44,665 nucleotides of DNA from Allobosea sp. (GTDB taxonomy: Bacteria > Pseudomonadota > Alphaproteobacteria > Rhizobiales > Beijerinckiaceae), in NCBI RefSeq assembly GCF_017308075.1, contig NZ_JAFKFX010000053.1, positions 1 to 44,665 of the forward strand, in the 5' to 3' direction. Shown here piece by piece: positions 1 through 8,528 of this stretch. The translations under genes and the position numbers were made by a program. The notes under the pieces were generated by a model, which was given only the letters and a program-made list of their open reading frames with translations, was not told where the DNA came from and did not search any database. Numbering within the stretch: the first letter of the stretch is position 1; each line of letters opens with the position of its first letter.

Positions 1-87
1 CCACGCGACGCGGTCTTCGACATTTCGGGTGGCGAGCAGGCATTCGCAGCTTTCGAGGCCCGTTGCAAAAAGCTGCCCAGAAGCTGA
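1..87 (+). CDS. C-terminal end of an unidentified protein (partial)
   Basis: The first frame is open from the window edge to a TGA at 85-87 and gives 28 residues. The fragment contains a Phe-Asp-Ile-Ser-Gly-Gly segment, then an amphipathic stretch and a Cys-Lys-Lys near the end. This pattern resembles the C-termini of small exported alphaproteobacterial proteins, but that is only an impression. The start lies outside the window, so function cannot be assigned. It faces the leftward phage-like operon across a gene-free stretch. Confidence 0.4.
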   Translation, partial: PRDAVFDISGGEQAFAAFEARCKKLPRS

Positions 88-397
88 GTGGTAGCGCGAG
101 ACCACCCTCGGCGCCTGCATCTGGGCATCGAACCCGTCCGGGATCTCGCCCCGCAGGATTCACAATCCGTTCTCGTTCGTCTATAGTGCTTTCCGAGATG
201 GCGGAGGATCGGTCGTAGGCGCGCCCAGCGTCTTAGCCGATCTGGGTGATCCGTTAACTGACCACCGAAATCCGGGTTAGTGGTCAGCCTCCTGCAACTC
301 TGACTGTTGCAGATGGTGCGGAAATGGTCGCAATCTCATAGCAGCGCAGGAAAGTTCCGGGGTCGAGGGCCTGCGCACCTACGACGCCCCAGCCTCT
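88..397. other. Gene-free stretch with two adjacent inverted repeats
   Basis: No convincing open reading frame with a ribosome binding site is visible on either strand. The stretch separates a rightward gene end from the end of the leftward phage-like operon. Its one visible structure is the pair of inverted repeats at 258-287 and 292-312, listed separately. No tRNA cloverleaf was recognised here. Confidence 0.5.
258..312. repeat. Two tandem inverted repeats (hairpins)
   Basis: CTGACCAC at 258-265 is the exact reverse complement of GTGGTCAG at 280-287, with a 14-base loop. Four bases later CTGCAAC at 292-298 is the exact reverse complement of GTTGCAG at 306-312, with a 7-base loop. Neither hairpin is followed by a T run, so simple intrinsic terminators are unlikely. 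They could be protein-binding palindromes or structured RNA at the end of the mobile element; role unknown. Confidence 0.55.
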
Positions 398-493
398 TCA
401 TCGCCAAGTCCCCACCCACCATCCATACACCGCAGCCCCAACCAGCAGAGCCAGGACCAGCAGCATCCTAGCGTCTGAGGGGCCGTAGCGCAT
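398..493 (-). CDS. 31-residue single-pass membrane peptide
   Basis: An ATG at 493 opens a 31-codon frame ending in TGA at 398-400. About residues 10-24 form a Leu/Val/Ala-rich hydrophobic helix, followed by Tyr-Gly-Trp-Trp and a basic end, typical of a tiny single-pass membrane peptide. It starts 11 bases after the stop of the upstream gene (505-720), so it reads as the last gene of the leftward phage-like operon. The ribosome binding site is weak (GAGAG about 9 bases ahead). Many phages carry such peptides in lysis or accessory regions; a specific role cannot be claimed. Confidence 0.45.
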   Translation of the reverse strand: MRYGPSDARMLLVLALLVGAAVYGWWVGTWR

Positions 494-504
494 GGGGCGC
501 ACTC

Positions 505-720
505 TCAATCCATTTCGATGTCGACAGGCCCGCTGTCAGGGGCGCCCGGTTTCGAGCTAGGCGCCGGGACGCAATGCGTGAATATCGCTACGCTCTTTTT
601 GGACTTCGCCATCTCGTAGCCGACTTTCCCGCACTCCACGTAGCTGGGGTAGGGGGCGGGGATAGTCGCGCAACCTATGCCCGTCGAAACTGCGGTGCAC
701 ACAACAAGATAGAACCCCAT
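505..720 (-). CDS. Small exported Cys-rich protein of phage-like operon
   Basis: This 71-residue product begins with a short hydrophobic segment (about residues 3-16) ending in Gly-Ile-Gly-Cys, a weak lipobox-like site, so it may be membrane-anchored or exported. The remainder is polar, holds two more cysteines (near residues 28 and 48) and has an acidic end. The ATG at 720 was chosen because AGGGGG sits about 7 bases upstream; an open frame extends further upstream but lacks support. One base separates the upstream gene's stop from this start, indicating one operon. No family was recognised. Small lipoproteins of this kind are common in prophage accessory regions. Confidence 0.55.
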   Translation of the reverse strand: MGFYLVVCTAVSTGIGCATIPAPYPSYVECGKVGYEMAKSKKSVAIFTHCVPAPSSKPGAPDSGPVDIEMD

Positions 721-721
721 C

Positions 722-937
722 TCACGCCCCCTGCGCTCTGGCCGCCGCCCGCCCGGCGCTTGTAATGCGCCATGTCGGTCTTTCGACCAGCCCAACGCGC
801 TCCTTGAACTGCTCGACATATCCGAGGCTAGCGAGTTCGCTCATCTCTGGCTCGCATGATCCTACCGGGACCGGAGCGCAGTCGACGAGGCGAAGCACGG
901 ATAGCTGAGACGGGGTGAAGGTGTCGGAGCGTGTCAT
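722..937 (-). CDS. Small winged-helix-like phage protein
   Basis: The 71-residue product has the layout of a minimal winged helix: a helical first half, a Leu-Gly-Tyr-Val segment, then Trp-Arg-Ile-Thr-Ser-Ala-Gly-Arg, the usual 'W-x-I-T-x-x-G' end of such domains. It would bind DNA or a partner protein; the target is unknown. The ATG at 937 overlaps the TGA of the upstream methyltransferase-like gene by four bases, and AGGAAAGG lies about 8 bases ahead of it, so the two are translationally coupled. A protein of similar layout sits in the right-hand element (44240-44479). It could equally be a structural mimic without DNA binding. Confidence 0.6.
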   Translation of the reverse strand: MTRSDTFTPSQLSVLRLVDCAPVPVGSCEPEMSELASLGYVEQFKERVGLVERPTWRITSAGRAAARAQGA

Positions 938-1605
938 GCTGCGGCCCTTTCCTGATCGGCAGAGCCGCCCCACTGATCGGCCATCGCCTCGGCAATGCCG
1001 GAGAAGAAGCGCGAGCGCTCACGCCACCGGTCGGGTCCGGGGCTCATGTGATGGACGCGAGGGGTACGGCCCTCGACAATGTTCGTCGGGGCAAGCGGCG
1101 GCAGGTTCTTCAGCCAGAGGCAGGTTCGCTTCACCTCGCCATGGCCGAACTGCCACGGCTGCACGCTCTGTGCTGGCTCCTGGTAGTTCTCGATCAGCGC
1201 CTTAGCATGCCGGTGCATGACCGGATTCTCGACGGCGATGCGCTCGATCGGCGCATTCCAGAACGCAGAGAACAGCGCCGCACCTTCGCGAAGCTCTTCC
1301 TGCATCTGCTCCGCGGTCTTGCCCGGTGGCGGAACGGACAGCCAGCGGACACCGGAATTGCACAGCCGCGTGCATGGTGGGTGCGCCACCATCAGCAGAT
1401 CCCAACCGTCGTTCAGGATCTCCCGAGCATCACCGACGATATGCCGGTTGCTCCTGTCTTCCGCCGGGAGCAGATCGCAGGACCACGCGTCATGACCGCG
1501 CTCGGCAAAGGCACGGCGCACGATGCCGGAGAACTCGCAGGCGACGAGCACCTTGAGCGGGCGAGCACCACCCCCCGCCGAAAAGAGGATCGGGCGCTCA
1601 CCCAC
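934..1605 (-). CDS. Phage-type DNA methyltransferase-like protein with HPPC motif
   Basis: The 223-residue product starts with a Rossmann-like strand and the Ala-Cys-Glu-Phe-Ser-Gly segment at 22-27, in the place where SAM-binding methyltransferases carry F-x-G-x-G. An acidic Cys-Asp-Leu at 43-45 and Gly-Asp-Ala at 58-60 follow, then His-Pro-Pro-Cys at 75-78, matching the Pro-Cys catalytic motif IV of C5-cytosine methyltransferases. It is shorter than true C5 enzymes and no target-recognition domain is evident. Proteins of this kind occur in phages, often as hypothetical or cytosine-methyltransferase-like. The GTG at 1605 was chosen because AGAGGAGG lies 6 bases upstream; the longer frame to 1719 has no such site. 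It heads the leftward operon. Confidence 0.65.
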   Translation of the reverse strand: MGERPILFSAGGGARPLKVLVACEFSGIVRRAFAERGHDAWSCDLLPAEDRSNRHIVGDAREILNDGWDLLMVAHPPCTRLCNSGVRWLSVPPPGKTAEQMQEELREGAALFSAFWNAPIERIAVENPVMHRHAKALIENYQEPAQSVQPWQFGHGEVKRTCLWLKNLPPLAPTNIVEGRTPRVHHMSPGPDRWRERSRFFSGIAEAMADQWGGSADQERAAA

Positions 1606-1878
1606 GGCGCGCCTCCTCTGTCGAGGGGCGGGGGAGACGGTTTTCAGTGTTCTTGCTGGTTCTTGCTTCGTACACACCCGTTCTGGTTGATGCTGAAAAC
1701 AAGATCTCAGCAGCGCCAACCGCTTGGCGGCTTCTACGCTGATACCGGGTTAATGATGCGGCATTTCCGGCCGATGGCGCGCTGAGTCCTCAGGCCGCAT
1801 CGACGACTCGGCAGGCCGGCCGCTAACAGTCCGCCGGAAAGCCGGCGCGGCCGGTCCAGCGAGTTCGGGAACGAGACA

Positions 1879-2172
1879 ATGCTACGTCACATCGTGTTCT
1901 TCACGGCGAAGGACCCCGCGCAGCGCGAGACGATCCTCCATGCCCTGCGCCGCCTCGGCGAGATCCCGCATTCGCTCGCCTTCGAGGTCGTCGCCAACGG
2001 CAAGATCGACCCCTACGGCAACGACATCGACATCGTCGTCTATGGCGAGTTCGCCGACGAGGCGGCGCTTCAGGCTTTCAAGGCGCATCCGATCTATGAC
2101 GAGACCACCCGGCTCGTCCGCCCGATGCGCGAATTGCGCTACTCCGCCGATTTTCGCTCGACCTTGAGCTGA
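1879..2172 (+). CDS. Dabb (stress-responsive A/B barrel) family protein
   Basis: This 97-residue protein begins with the Met-Leu-Arg-His-Ile-Val-Phe-Phe strand characteristic of the Dabb dimeric alpha/beta-barrel family, and ends with a conserved-type hydrophobic and basic stretch (residues 74-92). The whole protein is one domain, the usual length for the family. Dabb proteins form ferredoxin-like dimers; bacterial members mostly lack a known reaction. It is cytosolic, with no signal peptide. It sits 110 bases upstream of the NAD synthetase on the same strand and could be co-transcribed. It marks the return to core chromosome after the phage-like island. Confidence 0.8.
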   Translation: MLRHIVFFTAKDPAQRETILHALRRLGEIPHSLAFEVVANGKIDPYGNDIDIVVYGEFADEAALQAFKAHPIYDETTRLVRPMRELRYSADFRSTLS

Positions 2173-2281
2173 TCGCCGTCCGGGAGAACCTGCGAGGAGG
2201 GACAGGGGACAACGCGCAAACGCAGACCGGCACGCACGCGCTGCCGTTGCCGCTCTCACGCCCGCAAGCTAAATCCGGATC

Positions 2282-4021
2282 ATGACCGCGAACACGCTCC
2301 GCCTGGCCCTGGCCCAGCTCAACCCGACCGTCGGCGATGTCGCCGGCAATGCCGAGAAGGTCCGCGCCGCCAGGCGCGAGGCGGCGAGGCTCGGCGCCGA
2401 GCTGGTGATGTTCTCGGAACTCTTCCTCTCGGCCTATCCGCCGGAGGATCTGGTGCTGAAGCCAGCCTTCCAGGATGCCTGCCGCAAGGCCTGCGAGGAA
2501 TTGGCGCGCGAGACCGCCGACGGCGGCCCGGCCGTGCTCCTCGGCCTGCCCTGGCTTGAGGACGGCAAGCTCTACAACGCCTATGCCCTGCTCGATGGCG
2601 GGCTGATCCAGTCGGTGCGCTTCAAGGTCGACCTGCCCAATTACGGCGTCTTCGACGAGAAGCGGGTGTTCGAGCCCGGTCCCTTGCCGGGGCCGGTGGT
2701 GTTCCGGGACAGGATCCGCCTGGGTATCCCGGTCTGCGAGGACATCTGGGGCGACGAGGTTGTCGAGTGCATCGCCGAGACCGGCGGCGAGATCCTGCTG
2801 GTGCCGAACGGCTCGCCTTTCCGCCGTGGCGTCATTGAGGAACGGCTCAACGTCGCCGTCGCCCGCGTCGTCGAGAGCGGTCTGCCGATGGTCTATCTCA
2901 ACCAGCTCGGCGGCCAGGACGAACTGGTCTTCGAAGGCTCCTCCTTCGTCCTCAACGCCGACCGCAGCTTCGCCCACCAGCTTCCGGCCTTCCGCGAGGC
3001 GCTGGTCGTGACGCAATGGGAGCGCGGGCCCGAGGGCTGGCACTGCCAGCAAGGCGAGGTCACGGCCGTGGAGAGCGGCGACGAGGCCGATTATTCGGCC
3101 TGCGTCCTCGGGCTGCGCGACTATGTCGAGAAGAACCGCTTCCCCGGCGTCGTGCTCGGCCTCTCCGGCGGCATCGATTCCGCGATCTGCGCGGCGATGG
3201 CGGTCGACGCGCTCGGTGCGGAGCGCGTGCGCTGCGTGATGATGCCCTATCGCTTCACCTCGCAGGAGAGCCTGGACGACGCCAAGGCCTGCGCCGAGGC
3301 GCTCGGCGTCGCCTACGAGATCGTCCCGATCGCCGAGCCGGTCGAGGGCTTCGAGCGGGCGCTGGCCGGGCTCTTCGCCGGCACCAATCGCGGCCTCACC
3401 GAGGAGAACCTGCAGAGCCGGGTGCGCGGCACGCTGCTGATGTCGATCTCCAACAAGTTCGGGCCGATGGTGGTGACGACCGGCAACAAGTCGGAAATGT
3501 CCTGCGGCTACGCCACGCTCTATGGCGACATGAACGGCGGCTACAACCCGATCAAGGATCTCTACAAGACCGAGGTCTTCCGCCTGTCCGCGCTGCGCAA
3601 CCGCTGGAAGCCGGTCGGCGCGCTCGGGCCGGATGGCGAGGTCATCCCCGAGAACATCATCGTCAAGCCACCGAGCGCCGAGCTGCGCGAGAACCAGAAC
3701 GACCAGGACTCGCTGCCGCCCTATGACGTCCTCGACGACATCCTCGCCTGCCTGATCGAGCACGAGATGCGGCTTTCCGACATCGTCGCCCGCGGTCACG
3801 ATCTCGAAACGGTGAAGAAGGTCGAGCGCCTGCTCTATCTCGCCGAGTACAAGCGCCGCCAGGCGGCGCCGGGCGTCAAGGTCACCCGCAAGAATTTCGG
3901 CCGCGACCGGCGCTATCCGATCGTCAACGGCTTCCGGGACCCCGGCAACGGCGCACACAAGCCCGATGCGACGCTGGTCAAGGGCGTCGGCAAGGCAGGC
4001 GGCGAGAGCTTCGATTTCTGA
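2282..4021 (+). CDS. nadE: Glutamine-dependent NAD(+) synthetase
   Basis: The 579-residue enzyme converts nicotinic acid adenine dinucleotide, ATP and glutamine to NAD, the last step of NAD synthesis. Residues 1 to about 265 form the nitrilase-fold glutaminase domain, with the Glu46, Lys115 and Cys152 catalytic triad visible in Phe-Ser-Glu-Leu, Phe-Lys-Val-Asp and Val-Cys-Glu-Asp contexts. From about 275 follows the synthetase domain with the pyrophosphate-binding loop Ser-Gly-Gly-Ile-Asp-Ser at 295-300. Length and domain order match the two-domain bacterial NadE, so glutamine rather than free ammonia is the expected nitrogen donor. The convergent SulP gene ends 71 bases downstream. Confidence 0.96.
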   Translation: MTANTLRLALAQLNPTVGDVAGNAEKVRAARREAARLGAELVMFSELFLSAYPPEDLVLKPAFQDACRKACEELARETADGGPAVLLGLPWLEDGKLYNAYALLDGGLIQSVRFKVDLPNYGVFDEKRVFEPGPLPGPVVFRDRIRLGIPVCEDIWGDEVVECIAETGGEILLVPNGSPFRRGVIEERLNVAVARVVESGLPMVYLNQLGGQDELVFEGSSFVLNADRSFAHQLPAFREALVVTQWERGPEGWHCQQGEVTAVESGDEADYSACVLGLRDYVEKNRFPGVVLGLSGGIDSAICAAMAVDALGAERVRCVMMPYRFTSQESLDDAKACAEALGVAYEIVPIAEPVEGFERALAGLFAGTNRGLTEENLQSRVRGTLLMSISNKFGPMVVTTGNKSEMSCGYATLYGDMNGGYNPIKDLYKTEVFRLSALRNRWKPVGALGPDGEVIPENIIVKPPSAELRENQNDQDSLPPYDVLDDILACLIEHEMRLSDIVARGHDLETVKKVERLLYLAEYKRRQAAPGVKVTRKNFGRDRRYPIVNGFRDPGNGAHKPDATLVKGVGKAGGESFDF

Positions 4022-4092
4022 TCGCTCCGGCGCAGTGGGAGTGCTGCGCGGTTACCCCGGGGCCTGACCGGATCGCATGAGGCCGTGCCGCC

Positions 4093-5571
4093 TCAGTGGG
4101 CGGGGGCCGGCTTTGCCCCCTCGGCCTTGTGGTGCTCGCCGAAGCGCTCGACCAGCGTGGCGCTGGCTTCGTTGAGGCCGATCATGGTGACCTCGGCGCC
4201 GGCGCCGCGGAACCGCAGCACAGCCTTGTCGAGCGCGCCGATCGCCGTGATGTCCCAGAAATGAGCCTGGCTGACGTCGATCGTCACGCGGCCGGGCGCG
4301 TCGTCGAAAGCGAAGCCGCGCAGGAAGCTCTCGCTCGAAGCGAAGAAGATCTGGCCGCGGACCAAATAGGTTGGCTCGGCCTCGTCGCCGCGCTTCTCGA
4401 CCTGGACCAGCCGGGCGACCTTGCCGGCGAAGAACACACCCGAGAGCAGCACGCCGACGATCACGCCCTTGGCGAGATCGTGCGTTGCCACCGTGGTGAT
4501 GACGGTCGCGAGCATGACGATGGAGGATGGCAGCGGATTGCGCCCGAGGTCGAGGATCGAGCGCCATGAGAAGGTGCCGATCGAGACCATGATCATCACC
4601 GCGACCAGCGCCGCCATCGGGATGATCCGGACGAGATCGTCGAGCACGAGGATCAGGAACAGCAGGAAAGCGCCGGCGACGAAGGTCGAGAGCCGGCCGC
4701 GCCCGCCCGAACGCACATTAATCACCGACTGGCCGATCATCGCACAGCCTCCCATGCCGCCGATCAACGCGGAGGCGATGTTGCTCGCGCCCTGGCCGTA
4801 GCATTCGCGGTTCTTGTTGCTCTGCGTCTCCGTCATGTCGTCGACGATCTGGGCGGTGAGGAGGGATTCGAGCAGGCCGACGGCCGCAAGAGCGAGCGAA
4901 TAGGGGAAGATGATCCGCAGCGTCTCGAAGGTTAGCGGCACCTGCGGCAGCGTGAGCACCGGCAGCGTCGAGGGCAGTTCGCCGAGATCGCCGACGCGGC
5001 GCAGATCGAGTCCGGCCCACCACGCGACCAGCGTCAGCACCCCGATCGCGACCAGCGGCGAGGGGATCGCCTTCGTCAGATAGGGGAACAGGTAGATGAT
5101 CGCGAGGCCGGCTGCGATCATCGCGTAGGTCAGCGAGGGCACGCCGATCAGCTCGGGCAACTGAGCCATGAAGATCAGGATCGCGAGCGCGTTGACGAAG
5201 CCCGTGATCACCGAGCGCGAGACGAAGTTCATCAGGCGTCCGAGCTTCAATGCGCCGGCTGCGAGTTGCAGCACGCCCATCAGAATGGTTGCGGCAAAGA
5301 GGTATTGCAGCCCGTGCTCCTTGACGAGCGTCACCATCAGCACGGCTGTGGCGGCCGTCGCGGCAGAGATCATGCCCGGCCGGCCGCCGAGGAAGGCAGA
5401 GACGCAGGCGATGGCGAAAGAGGCATAGAGGCCGACCTTGGGGTCGACGCCGGCGATGACGGAAAAGCCGATCGCTTCGGGGATGAGTGCGAGCGCGACG
5501 ACGATGCCGGACAGCACGTCGCCACGGACATTGGAAAACCATTGCCTGCGATAGGTGGAATGCTTGGACAT
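4093..5571 (-). CDS. SulP family inorganic anion transporter with STAS domain
   Basis: The 492-residue protein is a SulP/SLC26-type permease of the inner membrane. A hydrophobic domain of about ten or more membrane spans (residues roughly 15-385) is followed by a cytoplasmic STAS domain (about 390-485), recognisable by Val-Thr-Ile-Asp-Val-Ser and Asp-Ile-Thr-Ala-Ile-Gly-Ala-Leu-Asp. Family members carry sulfate, bicarbonate or dicarboxylates; the substrate cannot be read from sequence. I placed the start at the ATG at 5571; a TTG at 5586 is an in-frame alternative, and neither has a clear ribosome binding site. No sulfur-assimilation genes are adjacent, so the gene appears to be a single transcription unit convergent with nadE. 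Confidence 0.9.
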   Translation of the reverse strand: MSKHSTYRRQWFSNVRGDVLSGIVVALALIPEAIGFSVIAGVDPKVGLYASFAIACVSAFLGGRPGMISAATAATAVLMVTLVKEHGLQYLFAATILMGVLQLAAGALKLGRLMNFVSRSVITGFVNALAILIFMAQLPELIGVPSLTYAMIAAGLAIIYLFPYLTKAIPSPLVAIGVLTLVAWWAGLDLRRVGDLGELPSTLPVLTLPQVPLTFETLRIIFPYSLALAAVGLLESLLTAQIVDDMTETQSNKNRECYGQGASNIASALIGGMGGCAMIGQSVINVRSGGRGRLSTFVAGAFLLFLILVLDDLVRIIPMAALVAVMIMVSIGTFSWRSILDLGRNPLPSSIVMLATVITTVATHDLAKGVIVGVLLSGVFFAGKVARLVQVEKRGDEAEPTYLVRGQIFFASSESFLRGFAFDDAPGRVTIDVSQAHFWDITAIGALDKAVLRFRGAGAEVTMIGLNEASATLVERFGEHHKAEGAKPAPAH

Positions 5572-5803
5572 GAGGAAAATCCGCAAGAGACGTCAGCGCC
5601 CCGCCGTAAGGCGGGCCGGTCAGCCAGTCATTTGCGTGGTCCGGCGGATTGGCGGCCGGAAGAGCCACCCGGAGTTTCACCGGGTCCGATCGAATGGGCG
5701 CAAACTAGCGCGCTCCCGCATTGCGGCGCAACAGGACACGCCCCGCGCAGGCGGAATGGCGACGTGCCGTCCCGCGCGATGCCGCCTAGCCTGGAAGCGC
5801 TCC

Positions 5804-6583
5804 CTACAGCCAGAAGCCGCCGATCTGGTTGGCCGCGGGATTGGCGATGCAGGCGGTCATGCGGTCGAGCCAGATGCGCTGGTATTTGGCGTTCTGTCCG
5901 TGCTGGGTGTCGATGTCGTAGCGGCGCTGGATCAGCTTGACGCGGCGCTTGATGTGCAACTCGACGAGGCTGTTGAGCTGGGTGACCAGCCCGGCGATCG
6001 TCGGGGCGCGGGCGATGCTGAGTTGATGCGCCAGCGCCCGGCAGACGACGAAGCCGACATCGTAATGGAACTGCTCATGCGCGAGCAGGCCCGCATCCAA
6101 GGTCACGCCGATCCTGACCTGGGCGCTCGGCCAGACCTCGATCTCGTTGGGGACGCCGAAGGCGTAGTCCGTCCCGACCAGGCGGGCGCCCTTGTCGAAG
6201 ATCTCGTATTCGAAGGCGGTGTAGGCGTCTTGCACCGTGCCGTCGGCCGGATCCATCACCACCGGCACCTGCAGGAAATCGCCTGGCTTGAGCTTCACCG
6301 GCAGGCGCATCGCGCTGACCACGACGCCGGCCGGCGCCGGATTGCTGGCCATGTGCAGGAAGGTCTTGCCGCCAGGGTCGACCCGCGAATCCGGGTTCGC
6401 GATCTTGAGGAAGACCTGCTGGTAGCGCCTGATTCCGCCGCGGGTCAGTGGTCCGCAATCACCGTCGACCTCGAGCAGCGCGATGCCGAGCGCCGCCGCA
6501 TGCGGATTGATCATTGCCTGGACAAGGCGCGTGTCGGGAACGGTGTTCTTGCCGCCGAGCCCGACCGAAGCCGTGATGCTCAT
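5804..6583 (-). CDS. DUF922-like HExxH putative metallopeptidase with peptidoglycan-binding-like N-terminus
   Basis: The first 75 or so residues resemble a peptidoglycan-binding-like repeat: Val-Gln-Ala-Met-Ile-Asn, then Val-Asp-Gly-Asp-Cys-Gly-Pro-Leu-Thr at 39-47 and Ile-Arg-Arg-Tyr-Gln-Gln. A linker and beta-rich middle follow. Residues 165-245 carry His-Glu-Gln-Phe-His (169-173), an HExxH zinc site, and a downstream Arg-Tyr-Asp-Ile-Asp-Thr-Gln-His-Gly, the arrangement I know from DUF922 putative proteases. No signal peptide is seen in 259 residues, unusual for a cell-wall enzyme. The ATG at 6583 was preferred because GAGGAGGCGAGG precedes it. It stands alone between sulP and gltX. Function is inferred; it might be a cytosolic protease or an effector exported by another route. 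Confidence 0.65.
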   Translation of the reverse strand: MSITASVGLGGKNTVPDTRLVQAMINPHAAALGIALLEVDGDCGPLTRGGIRRYQQVFLKIANPDSRVDPGGKTFLHMASNPAPAGVVVSAMRLPVKLKPGDFLQVPVVMDPADGTVQDAYTAFEYEIFDKGARLVGTDYAFGVPNEIEVWPSAQVRIGVTLDAGLLAHEQFHYDVGFVVCRALAHQLSIARAPTIAGLVTQLNSLVELHIKRRVKLIQRRYDIDTQHGQNAKYQRIWLDRMTACIANPAANQIGGFWL

Positions 6584-6720
6584 CCTCGCCTCCTCGCTCA
6601 GACAGCCCGCCACCCTCTGTCGCTAACCTTGCGTCAATCAGGGCGCCTGTCGACAGCCCCGGCAGCACGAAACGGCGATGCCCTTGCTCTCGCGCCCGTC
6701 CCGCGCGACAAGCGCCGGCC

Positions 6721-8061
6721 ATGACCGTACCTTTCGTTCGCACCGCGCCGTCGCCGACCGGCTATCTCCACATCGGCAACGCCCGCTCCATCATGTTCAA
6801 CTGGCTCTTCGCCATGCGTCATGGCGGGCGCTTCCTGCTGCGCTATGACGACACCGACAGGGTACGCTCGAAGCCCGAATTCGCCGCGGCGATCCCTGAG
6901 GATCTCGCCTGGCTCGGCGTGATCCCCGATGCCAGCATCAAGCAGTCGGAGCGGCTCGCCCTCTATGACGAGGCGGCCGAGCGCCTGCGCGCCGCCGGCC
7001 GGCTCTATCCCTGCTATGAGAGCGCCGACGAACTCGACCGCAAGCGCAAGCGCCAGCTCGCGCGTGGTTTGCCGCCGGTCTATGACCGCGCCGCGCTGAA
7101 GCTGACGGCGGCCGAGCGGGCGGCGCTGGAGGCCGAGGGCCGCAAACCGCATTGGCGCTTCCTGCTCGATTGGGAAGAGGTCGGCTGGAACGATCTGGTC
7201 CGCGGCCCCTCGCATGTCGACTGCGCCTCGCTTTCCGATCCGGTTCTGGTCCGCGAAGACGGCACCTACCCCTACACGCTGCCCTCGGTGGTCGACGATG
7301 TCGACATGGGCATCACCCATGTCATCCGCGGCGAGGACCACGTCACCAACACGGCGGTGCAGATCCAGATCATCCAGGCGCTCGGCGGCGCGCTGCCGAT
7401 CTTCGGCCATCACAATCTCTTGACCACGGCGAGCGGCGAGGGGCTCTCCAAGCGCCTCGGCCATCTCTCGCTCAGGGGCTTGCGCGAGGCCGGCGTCGAG
7501 CCGCTCGCGGTTGCGGCGCTGGCGGTGCTGACCGGCACCTCCGATGCGGTACGACCCGTGGCGAGCCTCGACGAGCTCGCCGGGCTGGTCGAGTTCGCCC
7601 ATGTCTCGCGCGCCCCGGCGAAATTCGACGAGCACGAGCTCGAGGCGCTCTCGGCGAGGACGCTGCATCATTTCGGGTTCGCCGCCGTCGCCGGTCGGCT
7701 GGCGGCGCTCGACATTCCCGCGACGGAACCTTTCTGGCTGGCGGTGCGCGGCAATCTCGCGCGGCTGAGCGATGCCGCTGGGTGGTGGCAGGTGGTCGAG
7801 GGTCCGATTACGCCCGAGATCGCCGACCCCGCCTTCGCCGCAGCTGCCGCGGCGTTGCTGCCGGCAGGGCCCTTCGATCAGACGACCTGGAAGAGCTGGA
7901 CGCAGGCGGTCGCCGCCGCGACCGGGGCCAAGGGCAAGGCGCTGTTCATGCCGCTGCGCCAGGCGCTGACCGGGCTCGATCACGGCCCCGAGCTTGCGGC
8001 CCTGCTGCCGCTGATCGGGCGCGACAAGGCGCTGAAGCGGCTGGCCGGCGAGGCGGCCTGA
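6721..8061 (+). CDS. gltX: Glutamate--tRNA ligase
   Basis: The 446-residue class I synthetase charges tRNA-Glu, and in many alphaproteobacteria tRNA-Gln as well. The HIGH motif is His-Ile-Gly-Asn at 17-20 within Pro-Ser-Pro-Thr-Gly-Tyr-Leu, and the KMSKS equivalent is Gly-Leu-Ser-Lys-Arg at 241-245. The C-terminal anticodon-binding helical domain is complete, which separates it from the truncated GluQ-type enzymes. Many relatives have two gltX genes with divided tRNA preference; whether this is the tRNA-Gln-charging copy cannot be told here. No strong ribosome binding site precedes the ATG, but homology begins at once after it. It is divergent from the DUF922-like gene. Confidence 0.93.
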   Translation: MTVPFVRTAPSPTGYLHIGNARSIMFNWLFAMRHGGRFLLRYDDTDRVRSKPEFAAAIPEDLAWLGVIPDASIKQSERLALYDEAAERLRAAGRLYPCYESADELDRKRKRQLARGLPPVYDRAALKLTAAERAALEAEGRKPHWRFLLDWEEVGWNDLVRGPSHVDCASLSDPVLVREDGTYPYTLPSVVDDVDMGITHVIRGEDHVTNTAVQIQIIQALGGALPIFGHHNLLTTASGEGLSKRLGHLSLRGLREAGVEPLAVAALAVLTGTSDAVRPVASLDELAGLVEFAHVSRAPAKFDEHELEALSARTLHHFGFAAVAGRLAALDIPATEPFWLAVRGNLARLSDAAGWWQVVEGPITPEIADPAFAAAAAALLPAGPFDQTTWKSWTQAVAAATGAKGKALFMPLRQALTGLDHGPELAALLPLIGRDKALKRLAGEAA

Positions 8062-8163
8062 GCGCGGAATTACTTCTGGAGCTCGCTGAAGGACTGAAGT
8101 CGGCCCGGTGCTGACGTGTCGAGGCAGTGCGCGATGGCATCGGCAACTGCTAGACGGGTGCCG

Positions 8164-8528
8164 ATGCGACGGATCCTGACCCCGGGGAACGCTGGTCGCG
8201 GAAAAGCGACTTTGTTTCGCGCATTAGGGCAGCAGCTCGCGCTACCGGTCGTGCACTTGGATCGGCTGTTCCGGGAGCCGGTTGGGCCAAGGCCGACACA
8301 GAGGTTTTCCGCTGGCGCATCCGGCAAGCCATCTCTTGCGACGGCTGGATTCGCGAGGTGAACCATCGTTGCCAGAGTTTCGATTTGAGGCTCCCCGATG
8401 CCGATCTGGTTGTCTGGGCTATCCTAGCGAGAGCCGCCACTTTCTTTGCACCTCTTGTATCCACGCTTACGTCAGATAATGAACTCTGGCCGACAATGAC
8501 CAATGAGGAGCCGGGGGGGCTACTATGA
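8164..8528 (+). pseudogene. Frameshifted P-loop kinase (adenylate kinase/topology-modulation-like)
   Basis: From the ATG at 8164 the frame reads like a small P-loop kinase, with a glycine-rich loop followed by Leu-Pro-Val-Val-His-Leu-Asp-Arg-Leu-Phe. At about 8279-8283 the reading frame breaks: the family pattern continues in another frame as Trp-Ala-Lys-Ala-Asp-Thr-Glu-Val-Phe, then Asp-Gly-Trp-Ile and Phe-Asp-Leu-Arg-Leu-Pro-Asp-Ala-Asp-Leu-Val to a TGA at 8526-8528. One missing base (a G near 8280) explains the break. The Walker A loop is also damaged: Gly-Arg-Gly-Lys-Ala replaces Gly-x-Gly-Lys-Ser/Thr. Both defects suggest a decayed gene. Its final stop overlaps the start of the next gene by four bases. 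Confidence 0.75.

Noticed and set aside
1-1878. Second copy of the tRNA-Phe 3' end as the far attachment site of the right-hand element
   Set aside because: I looked for the TpsiC/acceptor sequence at the left island edge and found no match, so the two islands are not ends of one element inserted at this tRNA.
2078-3958. 626-codon open frame opposite nadE
   Set aside because: It mirrors a confidently identified gene, has the Arg/Asp/Leu-heavy composition of an antisense frame in GC-rich DNA, and shows no family motif.
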